DNA from: JBAZLV01 sp964586075
Lineage (GTDB): Bacteria; Nitrospirota; UBA9217
Reading direction: 5' to 3'
Assembly: GCA_964586075.1 (NCBI GenBank)
Contig: CAZPGZ010000001.1
Span: forward strand, 184,946-248,945
DNA length: 64,000 nucleotides
Positions 44,141 through 53,395 of the stretch are shown here, piece after piece (within the stretch, counting starts at the first letter, position 1; each line of letters starts with the position of its first letter). A model generated the notes under the pieces. It ran no database searches. It was not told the origin of the DNA and saw nothing but the letters and a program-made list of their open reading frames with translations. Position numbers and translations under genes: made by a program.

Positions 44141-46543
44141 ATGGAATACACAGCAGACAGTATAAAAGTCCTTGAAGGCCTCGAAGCCGTCCGCAAACGC
44201 CCTGCCATGTATATCGGCAGCACGGGAAGCGTCGGATTGCACCATCTCGTCTATGAAATAGTAGACAACAGCGTAGACGAAGCGATGGCGGGTTTTTGTA
44301 AAAATATCGACGTAATAATCCATGTCGACAACAGCATTACCGTTACCGACGATGGGCGCGGCATCCCCACAGAAATGCACAGCACACAGAAACGCTCGGC
44401 GGCAGAAGTTGCACTCACCGTGCTGCATGCAGGAGGAAAATTCGACGGTGATGTGTATAAGGTTTCCGGAGGGCTTCATGGCGTCGGTGTGTCGGTCGTG
44501 AATGCACTTTCAGAGTGGCTTGAACTCGAAATCAAGCAAAACGGCAGTGTATTTCAGCAGCGGTATGAACGCGGCAACCCGCAGGCGCCGCTGGCGGTAA
44601 CCGGTTCAACCTCCACGACAGGTACCAAGATTACTTTCAAGCCGGATTTTCAGATTTTTGAAGACCGTGAGTACAGCTATGATATTTTGTCGCAGCGCTT
44701 GCGGGAACTCGCGTTCCTGAACCGCGGATTGAAAATTTCCATTCAGGATGAGCGGAGCGGGAAAAAGCAGACCTTTTTTTACGAAGGCGGCATCGCCTCG
44801 TTTATCGAGTACTTGAATAAAAATAAGACGCCGCTGCATCCCGCACCGATTTCTCTTTCCAAAGAACGCGATGGAATTTTTGTCGAAATAGCGTTGCAGT
44901 ATAATGACAGCTACGCCGAGCAGGTTTTTTCCTTTGCGAACAACATCAACACCCAGGAAGGCGGTACTCATCTTGTCGGATTCAAGGCGGCGCTTACCCG
45001 GACGGTGAACAGTTATGCTGTTTCGAGTGCCTTGCTTAAAAACGGGGCGGAGGCGCTCACGGGAGACGATGTCCGCGAAGGGCTGACCGCGGTTGTGAGC
45101 GTGCGGCTGCAGAACCCACAGTTTGAAGGCCAGACGAAAACAAAGCTTGGCAACAGTGAGGTAAAAGGCCTTGTCGAAGCCATGGTGAACGAGGCCCTCG
45201 GCTCCTATCTCGAGGAAAACCCCGCTGTTGCGCGCAGGATCGCGGAAAAAGGGTTGAATGCGGCCCGTGCCCGCGAGGCAGCGCGAAAAGCGCGCGAGCT
45301 CACGCGACGCAAAGGGGTGCTCGACTCAACATCGCTGCCTGGAAAGTTGGCAGACTGTCAGGAAAAAGATCCCGCGCTCTCGGAACTCTTCATTGTCGAA
45401 GGAGACTCGGCCGGCGGTTCTGCCAAACAGGGGCGAGACAGAAAAAATCAGGCTATTTTGCCGCTCAAGGGCAAAATACTGAATGTGGAAAAGGCCCGGT
45501 TCGACAAAATGCTTTCGAGCGATGAGATTAAAGTACTCATTACCGCCCTCGGGACAAACATCGGATCAGAAGAGTTCGACATCGCAAAATTGCGGTACCA
45601 TAAAATTGTTATTATGACCGATGCCGACGTGGACGGCGCGCACATTCGGACCCTGTTGCTTACGTTTTTTTATCGCCAAATGCCGCAGATCATTGAACGA
45701 GGCTACCTCTACATCGCGCAACCGCCTCTTTTTAAAATAAAACGTGGCAAGTCCGAACGCTATATCAAAGACGACTCGCGCATGGAAGACTATCTGCTCG
45801 ATCTTGCCGCGGAAGATTTGGAACTCTATTCCTCCGAACAAAATGCATGGCTGTCCGGGGAGCGACTTACCGCGACGCTTAAAAAACTTGTTCAGTTTGA
45901 AAAAACACTCAGTAAGTTCAAAAGGAAGCGGCTTGACGTAATGGTGCTGCGCGCGCTGTTGCTGGACAAGTTTTTCAACAAAACATACTTAAAAGACGAG
46001 GAAAAGCTTAAATCTGTTGCTGCGGCAATCAATGACTATCTGCAAACATATCATCCAAAAACGGCAACCGAATGGGTTATTGAAAAAGATGAGGAGCACC
46101 AGGCGCTACGAATGCGTTTTGATTCTAAATACAATGCACAACATTCAAGCATCATGTTTGATGAAAATTTTGTGACCACGCCGGAATTTCGCGAAATCCA
46201 GAGCCTGTCGCCAGCGATTCTCGGACTTGGAGGCTCGGCATATAAGGTGCGTGAAAAAGGGGAGGAAAAAAGTTTTCTCGACACCGGCAAACTGGTGCAC
46301 CATGTACTTGAACTCGGCAAAAAGGGGCTTACCATCCAACGCTATAAAGGTCTTGGTGAAATGAATCCCGACCAGCTCTGGCAGACAACGATGGACCCCC
46401 AGAAAAGAACTTTTCTGCAGGTGGCCATCGAGGATTCCGTCAAGTCCGACGAAATTTTCACGATTCTTATGGGAGACCAGGTCGAACCGCGCCGCGCATT
46501 CATTCAACGGCATGCTCTTGAGGTGAAAAACCTCGACGTATAA
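44141..46543 (+). CDS. gyrB: DNA gyrase subunit B
   Basis: 800 residues. The ATPase domain has EIVDNSVDEAMAG, DDGRGIP and GGLHGVGVSVVNALS. The TOPRIM domain has IVEGDSAGGSAKQGRD and TDADVDGAHIRTLL. About 170 extra residues lie between TOPRIM and the C-terminal RYKGLGEMNP motif, giving the long E. coli-like form. The ATG at 44141 has GAGGAG 4 bases upstream. An in-frame extension to 44090 would be translated through the terminator and is rejected. Confidence 0.97.
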   Translation: MEYTADSIKVLEGLEAVRKRPAMYIGSTGSVGLHHLVYEIVDNSVDEAMAGFCKNIDVIIHVDNSITVTDDGRGIPTEMHSTQKRSAAEVALTVLHAGGKFDGDVYKVSGGLHGVGVSVVNALSEWLELEIKQNGSVFQQRYERGNPQAPLAVTGSTSTTGTKITFKPDFQIFEDREYSYDILSQRLRELAFLNRGLKISIQDERSGKKQTFFYEGGIASFIEYLNKNKTPLHPAPISLSKERDGIFVEIALQYNDSYAEQVFSFANNINTQEGGTHLVGFKAALTRTVNSYAVSSALLKNGAEALTGDDVREGLTAVVSVRLQNPQFEGQTKTKLGNSEVKGLVEAMVNEALGSYLEENPAVARRIAEKGLNAARAREAARKARELTRRKGVLDSTSLPGKLADCQEKDPALSELFIVEGDSAGGSAKQGRDRKNQAILPLKGKILNVEKARFDKMLSSDEIKVLITALGTNIGSEEFDIAKLRYHKIVIMTDADVDGAHIRTLLLTFFYRQMPQIIERGYLYIAQPPLFKIKRGKSERYIKDDSRMEDYLLDLAAEDLELYSSEQNAWLSGERLTATLKKLVQFEKTLSKFKRKRLDVMVLRALLLDKFFNKTYLKDEEKLKSVAAAINDYLQTYHPKTATEWVIEKDEEHQALRMRFDSKYNAQHSSIMFDENFVTTPEFREIQSLSPAILGLGGSAYKVREKGEEKSFLDTGKLVHHVLELGKKGLTIQRYKGLGEMNPDQLWQTTMDPQKRTFLQVAIEDSVKSDEIFTILMGDQVEPRRAFIQRHALEVKNLDV

Positions 46544-46549
46544 GGCTGT

Positions 46550-46664
46550 CCGGCGACATGAAAACCAAGCCGTTCGCCGGGGAGGATTGCAGTACGTCGC
46601 GGGAGGCCGCATTTGCTTAAGGACGCCACCGCCTCCTGCCGGAGGGGGCGTTGCCGAGGACCTT
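46550..46664 (+). other. hairpin-rich gyrB-gyrA spacer
   Basis: The 159-bp gap holds a CCGGCGA/TCGCCGG stem (46550-46580) and a long imperfect G+C-rich stem-loop (about 46618-46664). Neither is followed by a T-run. It may affect mRNA stability between gyrB and gyrA. Confidence 0.35.
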
Positions 46665-46702
46665 CAAAAAACGGCTGAACAACAAGAGAGAAGATACTAT
46701 TC

Positions 46703-49195
46703 ATGGAACAGCAGGAAATAAAATCTCTGGTAAATATTGAACAGGAAATGAAGACCGCGTATCTCGATTACTCCATGAGCGTAATTGTGGGACGCGCTCT
46801 TCCCGACGTTCGCGACGGACTAAAGCCCGCGCACCGCAGAATTCTCTACGCCATGTTTCGAGAAGGGATTCTGCACAACAAAAAATATTCAAAAAGCGCG
46901 GGCGTCGTCGGCGAAGTTCTGAAGAAATATCATCCGCATGGGGATAGTGCGGTCTACGATACGATGGTCAGAATGGCGCAGGATTTTAATATGCGCTATC
47001 CGCTGGTGGACGGTCAGGGCAACTTCGGCTCTGTTGATGGCGATCCAGCCGCAGCGTACCGGTATACGGAAGCGCGTCTTACGAAACTTGCGGAAGAACT
47101 TCTGGCGGATATCGATAAAGAAACCGTTGATTTTGTGCCGAACTTTGATGACACCACCACTGAACCAACCGTGCTGCCGGCACGGGTTCCGAATCTTTTA
47201 ATTAATGGTTCTGCCGGAATCGCCGTCGGCATGGCAACGAACATTCCTCCACACAACCTGTCAGAAGTTGTTGACGGTCTTTTGATGATGATCGACAATC
47301 CCGAGGTTTCGATCCCGGAGCTTATGAGTGCCATCAAGGGTCCTGATTTTCCGACAGCAGGCTTTATCCACGGATACGAGGGACTTCGACAGGCATATAT
47401 GACCGGCCGCGGTATCATTCAGATGCGCGCCCGCGCGACGATTGAAGAAGGCAGGGGCGATCGTGAAAGCATTATCGTAACAGAACTGCCGTACCAGGTA
47501 AATAAAGCCCGGCTGCTTGAACGAATTGCCGAACTTGTCCAGGAAAAGAAAATCATGGGCATAGCAGAAGTCCGAGACGAGTCCGATCGGGAAGGCATGC
47601 GCATTGCCATTGATCTCAAAAAAGGCGAGATCTCGCACGTGGTTTTAAACCAGCTGTACAAACACACGGCCATGCAATCTACATTTGGCGTGATCATGCT
47701 TGCGCTGGTAAACAACCAGCCCCGGGTGCTGAATCTGCGCAGGCTTCTGGGGAACTTCATCCAGCACCGAAGAGAAGTCGTCGTGCGCAGGACCAAGTTT
47801 GATCTCAAAAAAGCCGAAGAACGCGCCCATATTCTGCTCGGGCTGAAAATTGCGCTTGAGAACCTCGATGCGGTTATTGCTCTCATCAAGGCTTCGGCGA
47901 GCCCCGAAGAGGCAAAGACCGGACTGGTACGCGAATTCAAACTTTCAGAAATCCAGGCACAGGCAATCCTCGACATGCGTCTGCAGCGGCTCACCGGCCT
48001 GGAGCGCGATAAAATCATTGCCGAATATGAAGAAACACTGAAAGAAATTGCACGGCTGAATGAAATTCTTTCTTCTGATGCGCTGGTCATGAAGATTATC
48101 AAAGATGAACTTCTCGCGATAAAGCAAGAATATGGCGACGAAAGAAGGACAGAAATCGTTGCAGCGACAACAGAGATCGATATTGAAGACCTGATCAAGG
48201 ATGAAGAGATGGTGATCACCATCTCTCACTCAGGCTATATCAAGCGCAACGCGCTCACAACATACCGTGCTCAAAAGCGGGGCGGCAAGGGCAAAATCGG
48301 CATGGAAACGAAAGAAGAAGATTTTGTTGAGCGCCTTTTCACTGCGACTGCGCACAACTATATTCTTTTCTTCACCAACAAAGGGCGTGTGTACTGGCTT
48401 AAAGTGCACCAGATTCCGGAAGCAAGCAGGCAGGCCAAGGGTAAAGCCATCGTGAATCTGATTCAAATTGGCCCGGATGAACGGGTTACCGCAGCGCTGC
48501 CCATACGGGAATTTGCACCGGAGCACTTTATTCTTATGGCAACCAAGAACGGGACGGTCAAAAAAACGGAACTGGAATCCTACAGTCACCCGAGACCGTC
48601 GGGTATTATTGCGATCACACTCGAAGAAGAAGATGAGTTGATCGCGGCGGAGATAACGGACGGTTCTCGTGATGTTTTTCTCGGCACCCGGGATGGGCTT
48701 TCAATTCGATTCTCGGAGAAGGACGTTCGGGAAATCGGGCGGACCGGCAAAGGAGTGATCGGAATCCGGCTTGACGAGAAGAATGAGGTTGTCGGCATGG
48801 AAATTGTGCGCGACGATTCCACCATTCTTACCGTGACTGAAAACGGTTATGGCAAGCGGAGCACTCTGGAAGACTACCGGAGCCAGGGGCGGGGCGGGAA
48901 AGGTATTATTACCATCAAAATTACAGAAAAGAACGGCAGAGTGACCGGTATTGCGCAGATTTCGGAGGATGATGAGATTCTTCTCATTACGGCGAACGGC
49001 AAAGTGCTTCGCATTCGGGCAAAGGACATTTCCGTGCAGGGAAGAAACACGCAGGGGGTCCGTCTCTTCGATATTGATGAAGGAGATAAAGTTGTCAGCT
49101 TTGCTAAAGTGGTAGAGCGCGACGATGAAAAAGAGGCCTCCCCGGAAAGGAATATCGAAGAACCACCATCCGACAAGGATGGAAACCAGATATGA
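46703..49195 (+). CDS. gyrA: DNA gyrase subunit A
   Basis: 830 residues. The catalytic tyrosine is Y121 in AAAYRYTEARL. The quinolone-determining region HPHGDSAVYDTM carries Ser82 and Asp86, the usual sensitive residues. The GyrA-box type sequence QKRGGKGKIG lies near residue 528, followed by the six-bladed C-terminal wrapping domain and an acidic tail. The stop overlaps the next start by 4 bases (ATGA). Confidence 0.97.
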   Translation: MEQQEIKSLVNIEQEMKTAYLDYSMSVIVGRALPDVRDGLKPAHRRILYAMFREGILHNKKYSKSAGVVGEVLKKYHPHGDSAVYDTMVRMAQDFNMRYPLVDGQGNFGSVDGDPAAAYRYTEARLTKLAEELLADIDKETVDFVPNFDDTTTEPTVLPARVPNLLINGSAGIAVGMATNIPPHNLSEVVDGLLMMIDNPEVSIPELMSAIKGPDFPTAGFIHGYEGLRQAYMTGRGIIQMRARATIEEGRGDRESIIVTELPYQVNKARLLERIAELVQEKKIMGIAEVRDESDREGMRIAIDLKKGEISHVVLNQLYKHTAMQSTFGVIMLALVNNQPRVLNLRRLLGNFIQHRREVVVRRTKFDLKKAEERAHILLGLKIALENLDAVIALIKASASPEEAKTGLVREFKLSEIQAQAILDMRLQRLTGLERDKIIAEYEETLKEIARLNEILSSDALVMKIIKDELLAIKQEYGDERRTEIVAATTEIDIEDLIKDEEMVITISHSGYIKRNALTTYRAQKRGGKGKIGMETKEEDFVERLFTATAHNYILFFTNKGRVYWLKVHQIPEASRQAKGKAIVNLIQIGPDERVTAALPIREFAPEHFILMATKNGTVKKTELESYSHPRPSGIIAITLEEEDELIAAEITDGSRDVFLGTRDGLSIRFSEKDVREIGRTGKGVIGIRLDEKNEVVGMEIVRDDSTILTVTENGYGKRSTLEDYRSQGRGGKGIITIKITEKNGRVTGIAQISEDDEILLITANGKVLRIRAKDISVQGRNTQGVRLFDIDEGDKVVSFAKVVERDDEKEASPERNIEEPPSDKDGNQI

Positions 49196-49980
49196 AAAGG
49201 CTTCTGATTGGTTTCCTGCTGGTGCTGATTCTGGCAGGATGTGATGTTTTCGATAAAGCGGCAATCAATGAATTTGAAACGGCAACCAAACGGTGGAACG
49301 CCGGAGATTATCAGACCGCGGTTTCAATGTATTTTGCCCTTGTCAAGGAACACCCCAACAGCTCTAAGGCGGATGACGCCTTGTATTGGGCCGGCGTAAC
49401 GCAGTTCCTCTATTTGGGAGAAACGGAGAAGGCGCTTCAAACGTTGCGGTTGCTTTTAAAACGATATCCAAACCGGGATATGGCTCCTCACGCACAATGG
49501 TATATTGCACAAATTTATGAACTCGGATACAATGACTACGAACAGGCCATTGAGGAGTATCAAAAAGCAGTCGGCTACTCAAATCGGGAGGTGCAGGAAA
49601 AAAGTCTGTACGGTCTTGCGGAATGCCTGTTCCGCGTCGGAAAAATTGAGGATGCCCGCTCTACCTGGACGCAACAGGTAACGACGTTTCCGAACGGACC
49701 GCAGTCGCGATTAGCCTATTTCAGGCTGGGAACCGCGGCCTTATCGAAGGGCGATATTGAAAAGGCCAAGTCTTTTTACCGGAAATCGCTTGAGAACAAT
49801 ACGGACAAGGAGCTGGCGCTCAAAGCAAAATTTTCGCTGGCAGGATGTCTTGAGGCAGAGGACAGCTTGAGCGAAGCACTTACTCTTTACCGAGAAATTG
49901 AACCGGAGTATCCTAATCGCGAAGCAATTCAAATCAAGATTCATGCGCTTGAAACAAGGATTATCAAGAAAAAATATTGA
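49192..49980 (+). CDS. TPR-repeat lipoprotein (BamD/YbgF-like)
   Basis: 262 residues with lipobox LILAGC at residue 17. Several tetratricopeptide repeats follow (AGDYQTAVSMYFALVKEHPNS, then GETEKALQTLRLLLKRYPN and later KGDIEKAKSFYRKSLEN). It resembles the outer-membrane assembly or Tol-Pal coordinator type, but orthology is not certain. It overlaps gyrA by 4 bases, which is unusual for gyrA, and probably rides on the gyrase transcript. Confidence 0.8.
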   Translation: MKRLLIGFLLVLILAGCDVFDKAAINEFETATKRWNAGDYQTAVSMYFALVKEHPNSSKADDALYWAGVTQFLYLGETEKALQTLRLLLKRYPNRDMAPHAQWYIAQIYELGYNDYEQAIEEYQKAVGYSNREVQEKSLYGLAECLFRVGKIEDARSTWTQQVTTFPNGPQSRLAYFRLGTAALSKGDIEKAKSFYRKSLENNTDKELALKAKFSLAGCLEAEDSLSEALTLYREIEPEYPNREAIQIKIHALETRIIKKKY

Positions 49981-50007
49981 CAAGCGAAAAGGAGAATGAT
50001 ACTTTAC

Positions 50008-51300
50008 ATGCTCGATTTACGGTTTGTTCGAGACAACAAAGAACAGGTTGAAGCAACGCTTGCCAAGCGAGGCATGACGATTGACCTGACGGAATTTCTC
50101 GCGCTGGACGTGAAACGGCGTGAAATCCAGCAGGAAATAGAAACGCTCCGTCGGAAGCGCAATGAGGTCTCCGAGGAGATCGGCCGGCTTAAAAAAGCCG
50201 GGCAGCAGGCAGAGAACATGGTTGCGGAGATGCGGGCAGTCGGAGACCGCGTCACGGAACTTGAAAGTAGTACGCGCGACATTGAGGATGCGCAGAGAGG
50301 CATTCTGCTTACGATTCCAAACCTTCCTCATGTCTCGGTTCCTGTCGGCAAGGATGAAAACGACAATGTGGAAATTCGACGGTGGTCGCCGCAGGGAGAA
50401 AATCCGCCTCAATTTCTCTTTGAACCAAAACCGCATTGGGATATTGCAGAGTATTTAGACATTATCGATTTTGACCGGGCAGCCAAAATTACCGGTGCCC
50501 GTTTTGCTCTCTATAAGGGCTTGGGAGCAAAGCTTGAGCGCGCGTTAATAAATTTCATGCTTGATCTTCACACAACGGAGCATGGCTATCTGGAAACGTT
50601 GCCGCCGTTTATGGTGAATAGAACGAGCATGACCGTGACCGGTCAACTTCCCAAGTTTGAAGAGGATCTTTTTAAAGTAGAAAACGGGATGTACTACCTG
50701 ATTCCCACCGCGGAAGTCCCCGTGACGAATATTCATCAGGAGGAAGTCCTTCAAGAAGAGGATCTTCCCGCCCTCTATACAGCGTACACGCCGTGCTTCC
50801 GCCGAGAGGCGGGGTCGTACGGCAAGGATACCCGGGGGCTTGTCCGTCAGCACCAGTTCAACAAGGTAGAGTTGGTTAAGTTTGCGCGGCCGCAGGATTC
50901 ATATGATGAACTGGAAAAGCTTACACTGAATGCAGAAGAAGTGCTCAAACGGCTGAACCTCCCGTATCGCGTGGTTGCACTTTGCACGGGCGATATGGGG
51001 TTTTCCGCTGCAAAAACGTATGATATAGAAGTTTGGTTGCCCTCACAGAATCGCTATCGGGAAATTTCTTCGTGTTCCAATTTTGAGGACTTCCAGGCGC
51101 GGCGCGGCAATATCAGATACAAGCCCAAGGGCAGCAAAAAAACAGAGCTCGTGCATACGCTGAACGGTTCCGGTCTCGCAGTCGGACGCACGACCGTTGC
51201 GGTTCTGGAAAATTTCCAGCAATCAGACGGAACCGTGGTGATACCGGAAGTGTTGCGACCGTACCTGGGCGGAGTTGAGAAAATAGTCAGAAATAGCTAA
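50008..51300 (+). CDS. serS: seryl-tRNA synthetase
   Basis: 430 residues. The N-terminal antiparallel coiled coil (residues 28-105) grips the long variable arm of tRNA-Ser. Class II motif 2 is FRREAGSYGKDTRG and motif 3 is GSGLAVGRTTVAVLENFQ. The start at 50008 follows the conserved MLDLRFVRDN. An ATG at 49996 lies only 1 base from the GGAG and is a possible alternative. All four serine tRNA species are encoded within the next 1.7 kb. Confidence 0.97.
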   Translation: MLDLRFVRDNKEQVEATLAKRGMTIDLTEFLALDVKRREIQQEIETLRRKRNEVSEEIGRLKKAGQQAENMVAEMRAVGDRVTELESSTRDIEDAQRGILLTIPNLPHVSVPVGKDENDNVEIRRWSPQGENPPQFLFEPKPHWDIAEYLDIIDFDRAAKITGARFALYKGLGAKLERALINFMLDLHTTEHGYLETLPPFMVNRTSMTVTGQLPKFEEDLFKVENGMYYLIPTAEVPVTNIHQEEVLQEEDLPALYTAYTPCFRREAGSYGKDTRGLVRQHQFNKVELVKFARPQDSYDELEKLTLNAEEVLKRLNLPYRVVALCTGDMGFSAAKTYDIEVWLPSQNRYREISSCSNFEDFQARRGNIRYKPKGSKKTELVHTLNGSGLAVGRTTVAVLENFQQSDGTVVIPEVLRPYLGGVEKIVRNS

Positions 51301-51319
51301 GAGCTCACAAGCCTGTAAC

Positions 51320-51405
<86 letters not shown>

Positions 51406-51466
51406 TACAATACATGAATGGTGAGCCTGTTTTTTCGGCTCAAACAGCAGTGGTTCAGGACGGAAC

Positions 51467-51556
51467 GGAGAGGTGGCCGAGCGGCTGAAGGCAGCTGCCT
51501 GCTAAGCAGTTGTGGGGGAAACTCCACCCCGGGTTCGAATCCCGGCCTCTCCGCCA
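51467..51556 (+). tRNA. tRNA-Ser(GCT)
   Basis: Acceptor GGAGAGG/CCTCTCC, anticodon stem CTGCC/AGCAG region with GCT, long variable arm (TGTGGGGGAAACTCCAC), encoded CCA. Confidence 0.95.
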
Positions 51557-51648
51557 TTTTAGTTTCATAGAGGCGCACGGCTGAAAACCGCCCTCAAGAA
51601 CGCACCATAAGGATAGCGGAGTGAAGTAAAAACGGAGGAAGCGCGATC

Positions 51649-52155
51649 TTGAGAAAGCTGCTTTCTGTTTTTCTTGCAGGCGGGCTGATTTTCTGGCTTG
51701 CCGGCTGTAAAAAAAAAGAAGAGCCGTCGCCCGCACATAATTCAATATTGCAGATGGGCATGCCCGCCGAGATGCCCGGTTTGCAAAAAAAAGAGCGCGC
51801 AGTCATCGTTCCGAAAGAAGTTGCGTCGACGTGGACAGCTGCAAAACTTGTCATTACTGATAAGACAACACAGGCATCGCAAGAATATACAATTCCGATT
51901 GGATCAAGCGTGACTGTGCCGAACACAAAACGCAAGATGACGATCAAAGTCCTGGCTTTTTTACCGGACTTTACCATGAACGATCGCACAATTACCTCCG
52001 TTTCCAACAAGTCGAATAATCCTGCAGTGCAGCTGCTTGTGAGCGAAGACGGGAAGAAAGAGTGGAAAGGGTGGCTCTTTGCGATGCATCCCGGCATTCA
52101 CCCCTTCCTGCATGACCAGATTAGCCTCCAGTTCGCGGGCGGAGTGTCTAAATAA
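51649..52155 (+). CDS. DUF2155-like lipoprotein
   Basis: 168 residues with lipobox FWLAGC at residue 20. The C-terminal half (VPNTKRKMTIKVLAFLPDF, then EWKGWLFAMHPGIHPFLHD) matches the DUF2155 pattern of short beta-rich envelope proteins with a conserved W-x-G-W-L/M-F motif. Function is unknown. The start is TTG, supported by a GGAGG site 10 bases upstream. It is inserted between tRNA genes. Confidence 0.75.
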   Translation: MRKLLSVFLAGGLIFWLAGCKKKEEPSPAHNSILQMGMPAEMPGLQKKERAVIVPKEVASTWTAAKLVITDKTTQASQEYTIPIGSSVTVPNTKRKMTIKVLAFLPDFTMNDRTITSVSNKSNNPAVQLLVSEDGKKEWKGWLFAMHPGIHPFLHDQISLQFAGGVSK

Positions 52156-52215
52156 CCGGCAGGACGCAGACGCGGGGGTAATTTAAGAGCGAAAAATATC
52201 AGCCTGTATTGCCAA

Positions 52216-52292
52216 GCGCCCATAGCTCAGTTGGATAGAGCAACGGACTACGAATCCGTAGGTCAGAGGTTCGAATCCTCTTGGGCGCGCCA
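52216..52292 (+). tRNA. tRNA-Arg(ACG)
   Basis: Acceptor GCGCCCA/TGGGCGC, anticodon stem ACGGA/TCCGT with loop CTACGAA (anticodon ACG, to be edited to ICG), T-arm AGAGG/CCTCT, encoded CCA. Confidence 0.95.
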
Positions 52293-52300
52293 TTTTTACA

Positions 52301-52777
52301 ATGCTCGGAACCGATAAAGAATTTATGAGTTTGGCATTGGCCGAGGCACGGAAAGCTGCACGAGCGGCTGAGATGCCCATTGGTGCAGTGGTGGTCGTCA
52401 ACGGACAGGTTGTTGCCGCTGCCCATAATATGCGAGAAGCCTGGCAGGATCCGACGGCACACGCGGAGCTCATCGTACTCCGCGAAGCAGCGGCCCGGCT
52501 TGGTCAATGGCGGCTTTCCGATGCCACGCTTTATGTGACGCTGGAGCCGTGTCTTATGTGTGCGGGTGCCATGGTGCTTGCGCGGATCAGCAGGGTCGTC
52601 TACGGCTGCCGTGATGAAAAAGCGGGCGCCCTCGGGTCGGTCTATGATGTTGGCCGCGACGGCATGCTGAATCACACGTATAGTATAACAGCAGGCGTTT
52701 TAGAAGAAGAATGCCGGGATGTGCTTCAGCAGTTTTTCAAGGCGTTAAGAGCAAAACCAAAACTGTTGAGTGTTTGA
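52301..52777 (+). CDS. tadA: tRNA-specific adenosine deaminase TadA
   Basis: 158 residues. The zinc site is HAE (residue about 55) and PCLMC (about 85). TadA turns A34 of tRNA-Arg(ACG) into inosine. The gene starts 8 bp after that very tRNA gene, so enzyme and substrate are probably on one transcript. There is no separate Shine-Dalgarno sequence between them. Confidence 0.95.
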   Translation: MLGTDKEFMSLALAEARKAARAAEMPIGAVVVVNGQVVAAAHNMREAWQDPTAHAELIVLREAAARLGQWRLSDATLYVTLEPCLMCAGAMVLARISRVVYGCRDEKAGALGSVYDVGRDGMLNHTYSITAGVLEEECRDVLQQFFKALRAKPKLLSV

Positions 52778-52792
52778 CAAACCAAAACGCAT

Positions 52793-52883
52793 GGAGAGGT
52801 GGCCGAGCTGGCTGAAGGCGGCAGACTCGAAATCTGTTGTGGGGGTAACTCCACCGGGGGTTCAAATCCCTCCCTCTCCGCCA
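52793..52883 (+). tRNA. tRNA-Ser(CGA)
   Basis: Acceptor GGAGAGG/CCTCTCC, anticodon arm CAGACTCGAAATCTG (CGA), long variable arm, encoded CCA. It follows tadA by 15 bp. Confidence 0.95.
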
Positions 52884-52930
52884 AAATAGAGCATCATAAC
52901 GAGAAGTACCGCACAAGCAGTGAGTTGTAC

Positions 52931-53018
52931 GGAGAGGTGGCCGAGCGGCTGAAGGCGCACGCTTGGAAAGCGTGTTTAGGGAAACCTAACGTGGGTTCAA
53001 ATCCCACCCTCTCCGCCA
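52931..53018 (+). tRNA. tRNA-Ser(GGA)
   Basis: Acceptor GGAGAGG/CCTCTCC, anticodon arm CACGCTTGGAAAGCGTG (GGA), variable arm TTTAGGGAAACCTAA, encoded CCA. Confidence 0.95.
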
Positions 53019-53107
53019 TATATTTTTTACACGGAATCGAAGATCAGCACGTACGTGCTCCCTGGTGCGACTCGTCCCGATGCCGGTTTTTGAATTGCTT
53101 TAAGAGC

Positions 53108-53220
53108 GCTCATGAGCCCGGGTCCTGCGCGACCGTGGTCCCGTGAATCCCGTCAGGTCCGGAAGGAAGCAGCGGTAAACGGGTTCCAAGTGCGCCGCAG
53201 GGAAGCCCGGGTTTATGAGC
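53108..53220 (+). ncRNA. ffs: signal recognition particle RNA, small bacterial (4.5S) type
   Basis: The SRP domain IV signature AGGTCCGGAAGGAAGCAGC is present at about 53154-53172. The ends pair as a long hairpin (GCTCATGAGCCCGGG with CCCGGGTTTATGAGC), followed by TTTT. It lies just upstream of dnaX, as in many bacteria. The open frame running through it is not a gene. Confidence 0.92.
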
Positions 53221-53395
53221 TTTTGTATTCTGCTACTTCCCATGGACCAAAAACCTCTGGACGCAGAAGAAGACTATGTAATAAATTTCTTCTCGCTACC
53301 CGTCTGATGGAACCTCTGCCTGCGTCCCATGAACATAGTTGCTCCGCTCTCATTTTCGACAGTTATTTTAAGATAGACACACTCTTGAGGGGTAC

